Of a stretch of DNA of 40,356 bases, positions 27,063 through 34,169 are shown piece after piece (the stretch's first letter is position 1; every line of letters begins with the position of its first letter). The stretch is from Magnetococcales bacterium (GTDB lineage Bacteria; Pseudomonadota; Magnetococcia; Magnetococcales; UBA8363): contig PEAK01000041.1 of NCBI GenBank assembly GCA_002753515.1, positions 1-40,356 on the forward strand, in the 5' to 3' direction. Position numbers and translations under genes: made by a program. The notes under the pieces were generated by a model. It saw nothing but the letters and a program-made list of their open reading frames with translations. It was not told the DNA's origin and did not search any database.

Positions 27063-28046
27063 TCAGGCCTTCTTGGCAGCCGCCAATTCCGCCTTTCGGA
27101 CAACGGCTTCCGCCTGACGGATGGAAGCGATATCAATCATTTTGCCATCCAGGCTGACCGCCGCCGCCCCTTGCTTTTCCGCCTGTTCCATGGCCGCGAG
27201 GATGCGCCGTGCCTGTTCCATCTCTTTTTCCGATGGTTTGAACAAATCGTTGGCCATCTCCACCTGACTGGGATGGATGACCATTTTGCCTTCGAATCCC
27301 AGTGTTTTGGCCCGTTTGGCCGCCGCCATCCAACCATCGGGATCCTTGATGTCGGCAAAGGGACCGTCCACGGGACGCAAACCATTGGCCCGTGCCGCTG
27401 CGACAATGCGGGCATGCGGATAATGCCACATATCCTGCCAATGGGATGAACGGTGCCCCTGGGCATCGGCGGAGCCGAGGATGTGATAGTCGGGATTGGG
27501 ACCACCGATCATGGTGATTTGCATGTTGGTAGCCGCTGCGTAGTCGGCGGAACCGAACAAGATGGTTTCATTCCTGGGGGAGGCGGCGGCAATGCTGTCG
27601 ATATTTTGCATCCCCAGGGGCGTTTCAATCAGCATTTCAATGCCGATTCTTTTCTGGATCCCCTTGGCCCGTTCGATCTGGGTCAAGAGCATGTCCACGG
27701 CGTAGATATCGGCGGCGCATCCCACCTTGGGCACCAGGATCAGATCCAGTTTATGCCCCGCTTGCTCCACCAGATCCACGACATCGCGATACATGTAGTG
27801 GGTATCCAGACCGTTGATCCTGACCGACAGGCTCTTGCCACCAAAATTCAAATCATTGAGGGCGGCAATCACATCTTTGCGCGCCTGCTCCTTGTTATCC
27901 GGTGGAACCGAATCCTCCAAATCGAAGAAAATGACATCGGCCTGACTGCTGGCCGCCTTTTCGATGAAGCGTGGATTGGACCCGGGCACCGCCAGGGTAC
28001 TGCGGTTCAAACGTTGTCGGCGCTGGGGTATGGTCATAAAACTCAT
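27063..28046 (-). CDS. mcl1: Second CoA-ester lyase, Rhodobacter Mcl1-type malyl-CoA/beta-methylmalyl-CoA lyase
   Basis: The 327-residue CitE-like lyase resembles Rhodobacter sphaeroides Mcl1 more than the neighbouring lyase: FDLEDSVPPD, SVRINGLDT, PKVGCAADIYAVD, then a C-terminal VHPSQVEMANDLF and DIASIRQAEAVVRKAE. Expected active-site residues are Arg76, Glu141 and Asp168. Known enzymes cleave (S)-malyl-CoA and beta-methylmalyl-CoA to glyoxylate plus acetyl- or propionyl-CoA. The start at 28046 is chosen over an ATG six codons upstream because GGAGGAG lies nine bases before it. It is first in the operon, so the cell may use it to generate or consume glyoxylate while the other lyase handles citramalyl-CoA (inference). 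Confidence 0.87.
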   Translation of the reverse strand: MSFMTIPQRRQRLNRSTLAVPGSNPRFIEKAASSQADVIFFDLEDSVPPDNKEQARKDVIAALNDLNFGGKSLSVRINGLDTHYMYRDVVDLVEQAGHKLDLILVPKVGCAADIYAVDMLLTQIERAKGIQKRIGIEMLIETPLGMQNIDSIAAASPRNETILFGSADYAAATNMQITMIGGPNPDYHILGSADAQGHRSSHWQDMWHYPHARIVAAARANGLRPVDGPFADIKDPDGWMAAAKRAKTLGFEGKMVIHPSQVEMANDLFKPSEKEMEQARRILAAMEQAEKQGAAAVSLDGKMIDIASIRQAEAVVRKAELAAAKKA

Positions 28047-28198
28047 CTTAGCGTTCTCCTCCATCCTGGTTGCGCTGTGATGCCTTTGATTTCATGTGTT
28101 GATAGAATCACATTTCGCGCCAGATTGGACGCTTTCATTTATTTTGTTATATATCTATACTTTGACATTGAATCAGCCGGACTTCCCTTCCCTTGAAA

Positions 28199-28316
28199 GT
28201 GTTGTCGCATTTTGCGACACTCCCGATGTATCCAAGTGGCTCATCATCGTTAACCACTGGGAATGAATCAATTACCGGGGCATGCAAAAGATGTCGCATG
28301 GTAAATAATGCGACAC
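28199..28316 (-). promoter_or_regulatory. Two inverted TGTCGCA repeats upstream of the mcl/mct/meh operon
   Basis: The arms TGTCGCA and TGCGACA occur twice: 28203-28209/28213-28219 (3-base spacer) and 28292-28298/28309-28315 (10-base spacer). They lie about 160 and 250 bases upstream of the first start codon of the operon. Repetition of an identical dyad in a leader is typical of operator or enhancer-like sites. The regulator is unknown and no regulator gene is adjacent. The rest of 28047-28516 has no gene. Confidence 0.5.
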
Positions 28317-28516
28317 CCCTTTCATGAACTGGTCGCCGAGTTCCAGGGAGGCGATCAACCGCAATCCCAGGGGCTGCGAGAACAAAAACCCGAGCGATTC
28401 GTTTGAAGGGCAAAGTGGCAATGAAAGACTTGGGAGGGGGCGAGAAAGGTTCTCAAAGACCTTTTGCCCGAACTGCATCGATTGCGGCTGGACTTGATCG
28501 AGGGGGAACCGGGGAC

Positions 28517-28654
28517 ATGATGGATTCCCGCTTTCGCGGGAATGACGAGAAAATCGTCCAAGATAGCAGCAGCTATTCGTCATTCCCGCGAAAGCGGGAA
28601 TCCAGACGGTGTCGAAGCATCTTCCGTGAGCATTGGCCGAAACGATGATCAAGG
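28517..28654. repeat. Family B MITE-like element, left-truncated copy
   Basis: It contains the two facing ATTCCCG...CGGGAAT hairpins and the right terminal sequence GGCCGAAACGATGATCAAGG, as in 128-291. The left terminal repeat is missing. It is 70% or so alike by eye in the spacer following the second hairpin (GAAGCATCTTC). Confidence 0.65.
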
Positions 28655-28672
28655 CTGGTTCCGTAAAACCGG

Positions 28673-28769
28673 TCTTGATCATCGTTTCGGCCGTGCCAAC
28701 TCATTCTGGATTCCCGCTTTCGCGGGAATGACACTGGAAAACTACGTTTCCCGTGTTGGTTGCGGTTTA
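28673..28769. repeat. Chimeric element: family B left end joined to family A end
   Basis: It starts with the family B terminus (CTTGATCATCGTTTCGGCC, then CCAACTCATTCTGGATTCCC). After one core hairpin it switches to the family A terminus read in reverse (GTTGGTTGCGGTTTA at the end). The switch point is inside the shared hairpin, suggesting recombination or template switching between families. It ends four bases from the stop of the minus-strand gene at 28774. Confidence 0.6.
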
Positions 28770-28773
28770 ATCA

Positions 28774-29256
28774 CTAATACTGACTGTTATAACGTTGATG
28801 TTGCTCGTGACGTTCGCCACGGGGAATGCCCGATTTAAGAATCAGGTCTTCGTCCATTCTCGCGATGGTCGATGAGTTATTCCGATCACAGCGCCGACGC
28901 TCGCCATCTCCAGCAGCCACGTTGATGTCCCCTTCGATACGTACGCGGCCACTGTGACCGTAGACCCGCACCTTCACCCGGGGGTGGCTTTTGTAAAAGC
29001 GACAGGTGAACGGATAAAACTCTCCGGGTTGGATGGTGGCACTGGCGCTACACTGTTCCTTTCTCCCACGTTCCCCGATCCAGGTTACGGAAACCTCCCT
29101 GGAGTCATGATCCCGGTTGAAGATGCAGGCAACCCACTCCACCCCTTCTTCACGATCATAGGCGGCGGCTGTCGGGATGTTTGAAAAGGTGGCCACCAAG
29201 GCCAGGAGGCCGGTCGCCATCCAAGCTTTTCCGGTAACATTTTTTTTATTGAACAT
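28774..29256 (-). CDS. Secreted protein of unknown function
   Basis: The 160-residue product has a clear signal peptide: a basic start (FNKKNVTGK), hydrophobic core (about residues 10-30) and likely cleavage after TAAA near residue 32. The mature part has four cysteines (in ACIF, EQCSA, FTCRF and RRCDR) that could form two disulfides. It has a beta-rich middle with VKVRVYGHSGRVRIEGDINV. No family is recognised. The start at 29256 is set by AAGGAGAAAGGA before the ATG. It is a single gene, with family A/B repeat ends at its 3' side. Confidence 0.7.
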   Translation of the reverse strand: MFNKKNVTGKAWMATGLLALVATFSNIPTAAAYDREEGVEWVACIFNRDHDSREVSVTWIGERGRKEQCSASATIQPGEFYPFTCRFYKSHPRVKVRVYGHSGRVRIEGDINVAAGDGERRRCDRNNSSTIARMDEDLILKSGIPRGERHEQHQRYNSQY

Positions 29257-29980
29257 TCCTTTCTCCTTCAAGTTGCGTTGCAGTCGGCAACTCCGACCAA
29301 CCGTACCCTCCAGGTTACCACCGGAAGTGACCATTGGACAGATCTTATCGCAACCTGGATGCACAATTTTTCGGGATAAAGGAGATTTTTACATGCCCTG
29401 GTGGTCCGCGAACGGCGCAGGGCCATGGGGCAAAGCTGATATGGAAATCACGGTATAAATATAGAGTAAAATTTTCATCGCCACGGATTCGGTCATGAAG
29501 CTTGCGTCGTAATGTTCAAATCTTTTTAAAAATAAATAGATGATACAATACCCGTTTGCCATAATCCCACTGCCCCCATATTTTCAATAATGATATCTCC
29601 TCACTATCTTTATATTAAATTTATGTGTAATGGTACAAAATAAAGCAAAAATGCTGATGCCAGCAGTGACTGATAAAGCATGACAGATTTTCCAGAGAAA
29701 TGAATGGGAGTGAAATTATTAATATTTTATTGTTTATCAATATTTTACAAGATATTTGACGGATAATGGCCTATCGTGAAAAAATTACGTTGACAGACAT
29801 ATCGGCTATTGTGGTACCTTTTCGCGGTTAATATTTTTGTATGTTTGTCGATAAATTTGTTTAAAGAAGCATATATTACCCATATAAACACCGGCGCAAC
29901 CCGGCCAATGAAAATATTGTTATTACCTATGTATACCAAGATATTGTCGTTCTATTCCCCCTCAACCAAGGTAGCTTGAC
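29257..29980. other. AT-rich intergenic region upstream of the first NhaD cassette
   Basis: No credible gene was seen. 29460-29960 is strongly AT-rich, unlike the flanking genes. The last 20 bases before the ATG (CTCAACCAAGGTAGCTTGAC, 29961-29980) are identical to those before the second NhaD copy (34150-34169), so this leader was duplicated with the gene. A TTGACA box at about 29791 lacks a convincing -10 partner. Confidence 0.5.
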
Positions 29981-31333
29981 ATGAAACGCGCTTTACTTCT
30001 TTTCCTGGCCCTGGCCTTGATACCCGTCACAGCCTGGGCCGAACCCGCCGCAGCGGCCGCAGGAGGGCCGTCCTTGTTCGGTATCCCACTGGATTTCATA
30101 CTTTTCGCCCTGGTTTTGTTGGGCGTGGCCCTGTTCAGCGAAAACACGCTGCAAGTGGGCCTGATCGGGGCAACGACCATCGTCCTTTACAAAGTCTTTT
30201 TCGCCGGCTTCAAGTACGGCACGGGCTTGGCGGGATTGGGACTGCACTTTCAACATGAATGGGTCACTTTGGCGAATCTGTTCTGCCTGCTCATGGGCTT
30301 CGCCTTGTTGTCCAATCATTTTGAACAAAGCAAGGTTCCCGACATCCTGCCCCGTTTCATCCCCGGGGGGTGGATGGGCGGTTTCGTCCTGTTGTTCATG
30401 GTGTTCGTCCTCTCCAGCTTCCTGGATAATATCGCTGCGGCGTTGATCGGTGGCGCCGTTGCCAGGACGGTGTTTCGCGGCAAAGTGCATATCGGCTATC
30501 TGGCCGCCATCGTCGCCGCTTCCAACGCGGGGGGGTCGGGAAGCGTGGTCGGTGACACCACCACCACCATGATGTGGATCGCCGGAATCAGCCCCAGTGC
30601 CGTGTTCCACGCCTATGCCGGTGCGTTGATCGCCCTGTTCATCTGCGGTATCCCCGCCGCCATGCAGCAGGATAAATATTCCGCCATCAGCGTCTCCCAT
30701 GGCGAATCCGTCAAAGTTGATGTCGCCCGGGTCGGCCTGGTCGCATTCATCCTCGTCGTGGCTGTCGTCGTCAACATGGTGGTCAACCTGAAATTCAACG
30801 AAATTTCCGATACCTTCCCGTTCATCGGCGTTGGCGTCTGGGCCGCCATCATCGTCTCCATTCCGGTGCGCAAACCCGAATGGGGCATCATGCCGGAAAC
30901 CTTCAAAGGGAGTATTTTCCTCCTTTCGTTGGTTTTGTGCGCCTCCCTGATGCCCGTGGAAAAACTTCCCACCGCTTCCTGGCCGGTGGCCATGGGACTG
31001 GGTTACGTCTCCGCCGTCTTCGACAATATCCCACTGACCGCCCTGGCCATCAAACAAGGGGGGTACGACTGGGGGGCGCTGGCCTATTCCGTGGGTTTCG
31101 GCGGCTCGATGATCTGGTTCGGCTCCTCAGCGGGCGTCGCCTTGACCAACATGTTCCCCGAAGCCAAATCGGTCGGTAAATGGGTCAAGGACGGCTATCA
31201 CGTGACGATCGCCTACACCATCGGATTTTTCGTTCTCTTGGCCCTCGTGGGTTGGCACCCGTCCTCAGACCGGTACCATACCGATGCACCGACGGTACAA
31301 ACCCAGACAACAACACCGGCTCCCGGTCATTGA
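29981..31333 (+). CDS. nhaD: NhaD-type Na+/H+ antiporter-like protein, cassette copy 1
   Basis: The 450-residue polytopic membrane protein of the ion-transporter superfamily has about 12 hydrophobic segments and a cleavable-looking signal peptide (1-20, ending AWA). Two related inverted halves are visible: SSFLDNIAAALIGG (from 145) with SNAGGSGSVVGDTTTT (181-196), and VFDNIPLTALAIK with GSSAGVALTN later. Known NhaD proteins exchange Na+ (or Li+) for H+. Citrate- or arsenite-type transporters share the fold, so the substrate is inferred. It is followed by OadG- and OadB-like genes, suggesting a Na+ circuit. Copy 2 at 34170 is roughly 90% identical by eye. The start has AAGG nine bases upstream. 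Confidence 0.85.
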   Translation: MKRALLLFLALALIPVTAWAEPAAAAAGGPSLFGIPLDFILFALVLLGVALFSENTLQVGLIGATTIVLYKVFFAGFKYGTGLAGLGLHFQHEWVTLANLFCLLMGFALLSNHFEQSKVPDILPRFIPGGWMGGFVLLFMVFVLSSFLDNIAAALIGGAVARTVFRGKVHIGYLAAIVAASNAGGSGSVVGDTTTTMMWIAGISPSAVFHAYAGALIALFICGIPAAMQQDKYSAISVSHGESVKVDVARVGLVAFILVVAVVVNMVVNLKFNEISDTFPFIGVGVWAAIIVSIPVRKPEWGIMPETFKGSIFLLSLVLCASLMPVEKLPTASWPVAMGLGYVSAVFDNIPLTALAIKQGGYDWGALAYSVGFGGSMIWFGSSAGVALTNMFPEAKSVGKWVKDGYHVTIAYTIGFFVLLALVGWHPSSDRYHTDAPTVQTQTTTPAPGH

Positions 31334-31447
31334 ACCCCGGGGTCGCAACGTCCATGGCCGCTTACATGAATCCAACCCCGACCTCTCGGGAAACGGGGCC
31401 ATGCGGGAAATCAGGTTTCATTTCAATGCAAGGCAAGGGAGTCCACT

Positions 31448-31573
31448 ATGTTGCACCAGGTGATCATGAAATCTTTATACGCGTATCTCTTGTTGATGGT
31501 CATCTCCTTCTTCGTAGCCGTTGTCATCAAGGTCATCGTTTCCATGTTTGATCGAGCGGCGGAGAAGAAATGA
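31448..31573 (+). CDS. OadG-like microprotein, 41 residues (membrane anchor only)
   Basis: The product corresponds residue for residue to the first 40 residues of the full OadG-like protein encoded at 31684, then stops: MLHQVIMKSLYAYLLL, a single membrane segment (about 11-34) and FDRAAEKK. The ribosome-binding site is strong (AAGGGAG, six bases before ATG). Against the full copy, about 24 of 40 codons differ silently and only three change the residue. That is the mark of selection on the protein rather than a fresh broken duplicate. It lacks the C-terminal region that in OadG contacts the catalytic subunit. It could be an extra assembly or anchor peptide for the pump. No counterpart exists in the second cassette. 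Confidence 0.75.
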   Translation: MLHQVIMKSLYAYLLLMVISFFVAVVIKVIVSMFDRAAEKK

Positions 31574-31683
31574 CACCGCAAACGGGAATGTGGGGCATTG
31601 TACCTTGTGGAAACAGCCCGGCTTGATCGGATCGCCACAGCGGCATGCCAAAAAGGTTATGATTATTTAGTGAAGGAGTTCCA

Positions 31684-32031
31684 ATGCTGCATCAAGTCAT
31701 CATGAAATCGCTGTATGCCTACTTACTGTTGGCCATCATTTCATTTTTCGTAGCCGTTGTCATCAAAATCATCGTCAGCATGTTCGACCGCGCCGCTGAA
31801 AAAAATGAATCGTCGCCCGGGGGCGGCGTTCAGGCCGCTTTCACTCCGGCGTCATCCCCGGTGTCCGCCAATATCAGAGGAATACCCGCCCACCACTTGG
31901 TAGCCATTATTTCAGCGGCGCAAATGGTCGCTGGCGGGCGCATCGTCAGAATCGACGAGGCCGACGAAAACAGGAGCTGGACCACAATCGGTCGTTCGCA
32001 ACACTTGGCGTCCCACGACATCCGCCGATGA
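31684..32031 (+). CDS. oadG: OadG-like gamma/delta subunit of a Na+-pumping decarboxylase, copy 1
   Basis: The 115-residue protein has an N-terminal membrane segment (about 11-34), a Pro/Ala/Ser-rich linker (about 40-65) and a C-terminal cytoplasmic part. That part has the family pattern HHLVAIISAAQMVAGGRIVRI and ends SWTTIGRSQHLASHDIRR (compare the W..aGR...H..SH ending of OadG/MmdD proteins). In known enzymes this subunit anchors the carboxyltransferase/biotin part to the beta subunit. It has AAGGAG before the ATG. It lies between nhaD and oadB copy 1. The soluble alpha subunit is not encoded nearby. Confidence 0.85.
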   Translation: MLHQVIMKSLYAYLLLAIISFFVAVVIKIIVSMFDRAAEKNESSPGGGVQAAFTPASSPVSANIRGIPAHHLVAIISAAQMVAGGRIVRIDEADENRSWTTIGRSQHLASHDIRR

Positions 32032-32075
32032 GCTGCCATCCCGTGGGCGGAATGGATGTCATAACTGAGCCAATC

Positions 32076-32120
32076 TGATCGTGTCGTATAACGTTACATC
32101 GTGTACCAGGAGGAGTTGCA
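32076..32120 (+). promoter_or_regulatory. Conserved 45-base leader of oadB copy 1
   Basis: This stretch is base-for-base identical to 36200-36244, the leader of the second oadB, although neighbouring genes differ at many silent positions. It holds direct repeats ATCGTGT at 32078-32084 and 32098-32104 (20-base period), a TAACGTTA palindrome between them, and the AGGAGGAG ribosome-binding site of the GTG start. A shared operator or translational control element is the likely reason for the conservation. Confidence 0.6.
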
Positions 32121-33362
32121 GTGGATATTAACATGTTGGATCTGTTTCAAGGCATCAGTACGCTGGTGTCCTCATTCCACACCCAGCCGGAGATCGCCTG
32201 GGCCCGTATTTTTCTCATGGGCCTCGGTTGTGTGTTGATTTATCTGGGGCACAAAGGGGTATTGGAACCCCTGTTGATGGTGCCCATGGGGTTGGGCATG
32301 TCGGCGGTGAATGCCGGCGTGATGTTCGTCCCACCCTCGATGAATCTGCCCCAACAGGGGGACAAAGGGACCCTGTTCCTCAATCCATTGATTTCCGAGG
32401 GTGAAAAGCTGACCTATATACTCCAGGTCGATTTTTTACAGCCCATTTACATCTTCACCTTCTCCAACGGTTTGATCGCCTGCTTGGTGTTCATGGGGAT
32501 CGGTTCCTTGCTGGATGTCGGCTATGTGATGCGGCGCCCGTTTGAAAGCATGTTCCTGGCCGTTTGTGCCGAATTGGGAACCATCGTCGTCTACCCGCTG
32601 GGGGTTGCCATCGGCCTGCCCGAGGGGGCCGCAGCCGCCACCTCGACCATCGGTGGGGCGGACGGTCCCATGGTGTTGTTCTCCTCCCTCATGTTGGCCC
32701 CGGATATTTTCGTCCCCATTACAGTTGTTGCCTACCTCTACCTGGGCCTGACTTATGGAGGCTATCCCTATCTGATCAAATTGCTGGTGCCGAAGAGCAT
32801 TCGTGGTATACCCATGCCCATTGAACCCCCTTCCAGAATCTCCCCCGGGCAAAAGATGGTGTTCGCCATCATCACCTGCGTTCTGTTGTGCCTGTTGTTC
32901 CCGGTGGCCGCACCCCTGTTCCTTTCGGTGTTCCTGGGAGTGCTGGTGCGTGAAGCGGGGCTCAAGGATTTTCATACCCTGTTTTCCAATACCGTGCTGT
33001 ACGGTGCCACCTTTTTCCTGGGGCTGGTTCTGGGGATTTTGTGTGAAGCGGCCACCATCATGAACCCGGTCGTGTTTCGCTTGCTGGTCCTCGGTGTAAC
33101 GGCGTTGACCATCTCGGCCATCGGTGGCATCATCGGCGGTTACATCCTTTATTTCTACTATGGCAAGAAATACAACCCCCTGATCGGTTTGGCCGGGGTT
33201 AGCTGCGTCCCCACCTGTGCCAAGGTGGCGCAAAAAAGCGCCAATGAGGCCAATCCGGAGTGTATGATTCTGCCCCAGTCCCTGGGATCCAATGTCAGCG
33301 GCGTGATCACCACCGCCATCCTCGCCGCCATTCTCATCGCCATGGTGGGACCCGTCAAATAA
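32121..33362 (+). CDS. oadB: OadB-like beta subunit of a Na+-translocating decarboxylase, 413-residue type, copy 1
   Basis: The 413-residue integral membrane protein has about ten membrane segments and the key GGADGP motif (Asp181), which in Klebsiella OadB includes the Na+/H+-handling aspartate. It is longer than classical beta subunits (about 375-385): an insert at about 66-105 is present. The C-terminal HAMGPN-type motif reads LPQSLGSN, with CVPTCAKVAQKSAN before it. The start is GTG with AGGAGGAG upstream. Known relatives drive Na+ export from decarboxylation of oxaloacetate, malonate or methylmalonyl-CoA. Which acid is used here cannot be told without the alpha subunit. It is followed by a strong terminator. 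Confidence 0.87.
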   Translation: MDINMLDLFQGISTLVSSFHTQPEIAWARIFLMGLGCVLIYLGHKGVLEPLLMVPMGLGMSAVNAGVMFVPPSMNLPQQGDKGTLFLNPLISEGEKLTYILQVDFLQPIYIFTFSNGLIACLVFMGIGSLLDVGYVMRRPFESMFLAVCAELGTIVVYPLGVAIGLPEGAAAATSTIGGADGPMVLFSSLMLAPDIFVPITVVAYLYLGLTYGGYPYLIKLLVPKSIRGIPMPIEPPSRISPGQKMVFAIITCVLLCLLFPVAAPLFLSVFLGVLVREAGLKDFHTLFSNTVLYGATFFLGLVLGILCEAATIMNPVVFRLLVLGVTALTISAIGGIIGGYILYFYYGKKYNPLIGLAGVSCVPTCAKVAQKSANEANPECMILPQSLGSNVSGVITTAILAAILIAMVGPVK

Positions 33363-33407
33363 TCCTCGATTCAATTCCTCGAATCACCCGTCATCGGGTG
33401 TTCAATC

Positions 33408-33438
33408 AAGGCCGCTCTCACAGCGGCCTTTTTTTTTA
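33408..33438 (+). terminator. Intrinsic terminator after cassette 1
   Basis: The perfect 9-bp stem AAGGCCGCT/AGCGGCCTT has a five-base loop and is followed by a run of T. It starts 46 bases after the oadB copy 1 stop. Confidence 0.92.
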
Positions 33439-33603
33439 TGGCGCTTCCCAACGCCCATGTGATCGCCTCCGGGTCAAAGATCCTTTCCACATCACTATTT
33501 TGCCAATCGTCGGCTTCAAAGGATTTTCCGCAGAATCGTCCCCGGGGACGCGGCAATCCAGGGGCTACGAACCCTGGACTACAAATTTTCATTGATAGAT
33601 ATA

Positions 33604-33753
33604 TAAACCGCAACCATCGCGGGATATGTAGTTTTCCTGCGTCATTCCCGCGAAAGCGGGAATCCAGAAAGTCAGGGAAGGTAGGAAGATCTTCTGGATC
33701 CCCGCTTTCGCGGGGATGACAAAAACTACGCATCCCAAAATAGCTGCGGTTTA
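33604..33753. repeat. Family A MITE-like element, copy 3
   Basis: The 150-bp copy begins TAAACCGCAACCATCGCGGG and ends TAGCTGCGGTTTA, with both inner hairpins intact. It separates the two NhaD-OadG-OadB cassettes. The preceding 33439-33603 holds no gene. Confidence 0.8.
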
Positions 33754-34169
33754 GATTGTTAATTTTATAGTAAATTTTTCATAAAGTTTGTCTTTTATAT
33801 ATATTTTCATTATAAAACAATATATTAAAAAATAGGGCCTGGATGTTATCGATACCTTTCTGGACCGCCCCTGAGTCGGGATAGGAACTCAATCCAGGCG
33901 TTCATAATATTTTTATTATTTTTTTTCAATATTTTATATGAATTCTTCAGAAGGGATCCCCATGACGGTGCATTGATGATGAGGCAAACTTACTGTACAG
34001 TGCGCGCAAAATACTGGATGTCCAGAAGGGGAATTTTTTATCTGTTATTAATTTTGTATTAAGATGTTTATGTTTCCAATATGTGTGGCGTCTATCCGGT
34101 ATAGTGCCATTATTCAATTGAGATTCAACATGTTGTCGTTATTTTTCCTCTCAACCAAGGTAGCTTGAC
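33754..34169. other. AT-rich leader of cassette 2 with a stem-loop
   Basis: No gene is seen. A GC island in AT-rich DNA (33837-33899) is closed by the 8-bp stem GCCTGGAT/ATCCAGGC with a 47-base inner region and a T-rich tract after it. It could be a small structured RNA or a terminator-like element. The final 20 bases equal the leader of the first nhaD. Confidence 0.4.

Noticed and set aside
25935-28046. Calling the two lyases citrate lyase beta subunits (CitE)
   Set aside because: No citrate lyase alpha or gamma genes are present, and length and motifs fit malyl-CoA lyases.
28047-28200. Sigma-54-like (TGGCGCG...TGTGAT) and sigma-70-like (TATAAC) promoters for the operon on the minus strand
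   Set aside because: The first lacks the invariant -12 GC and the second lacks a well-spaced -35 box; neither is strong enough to annotate.
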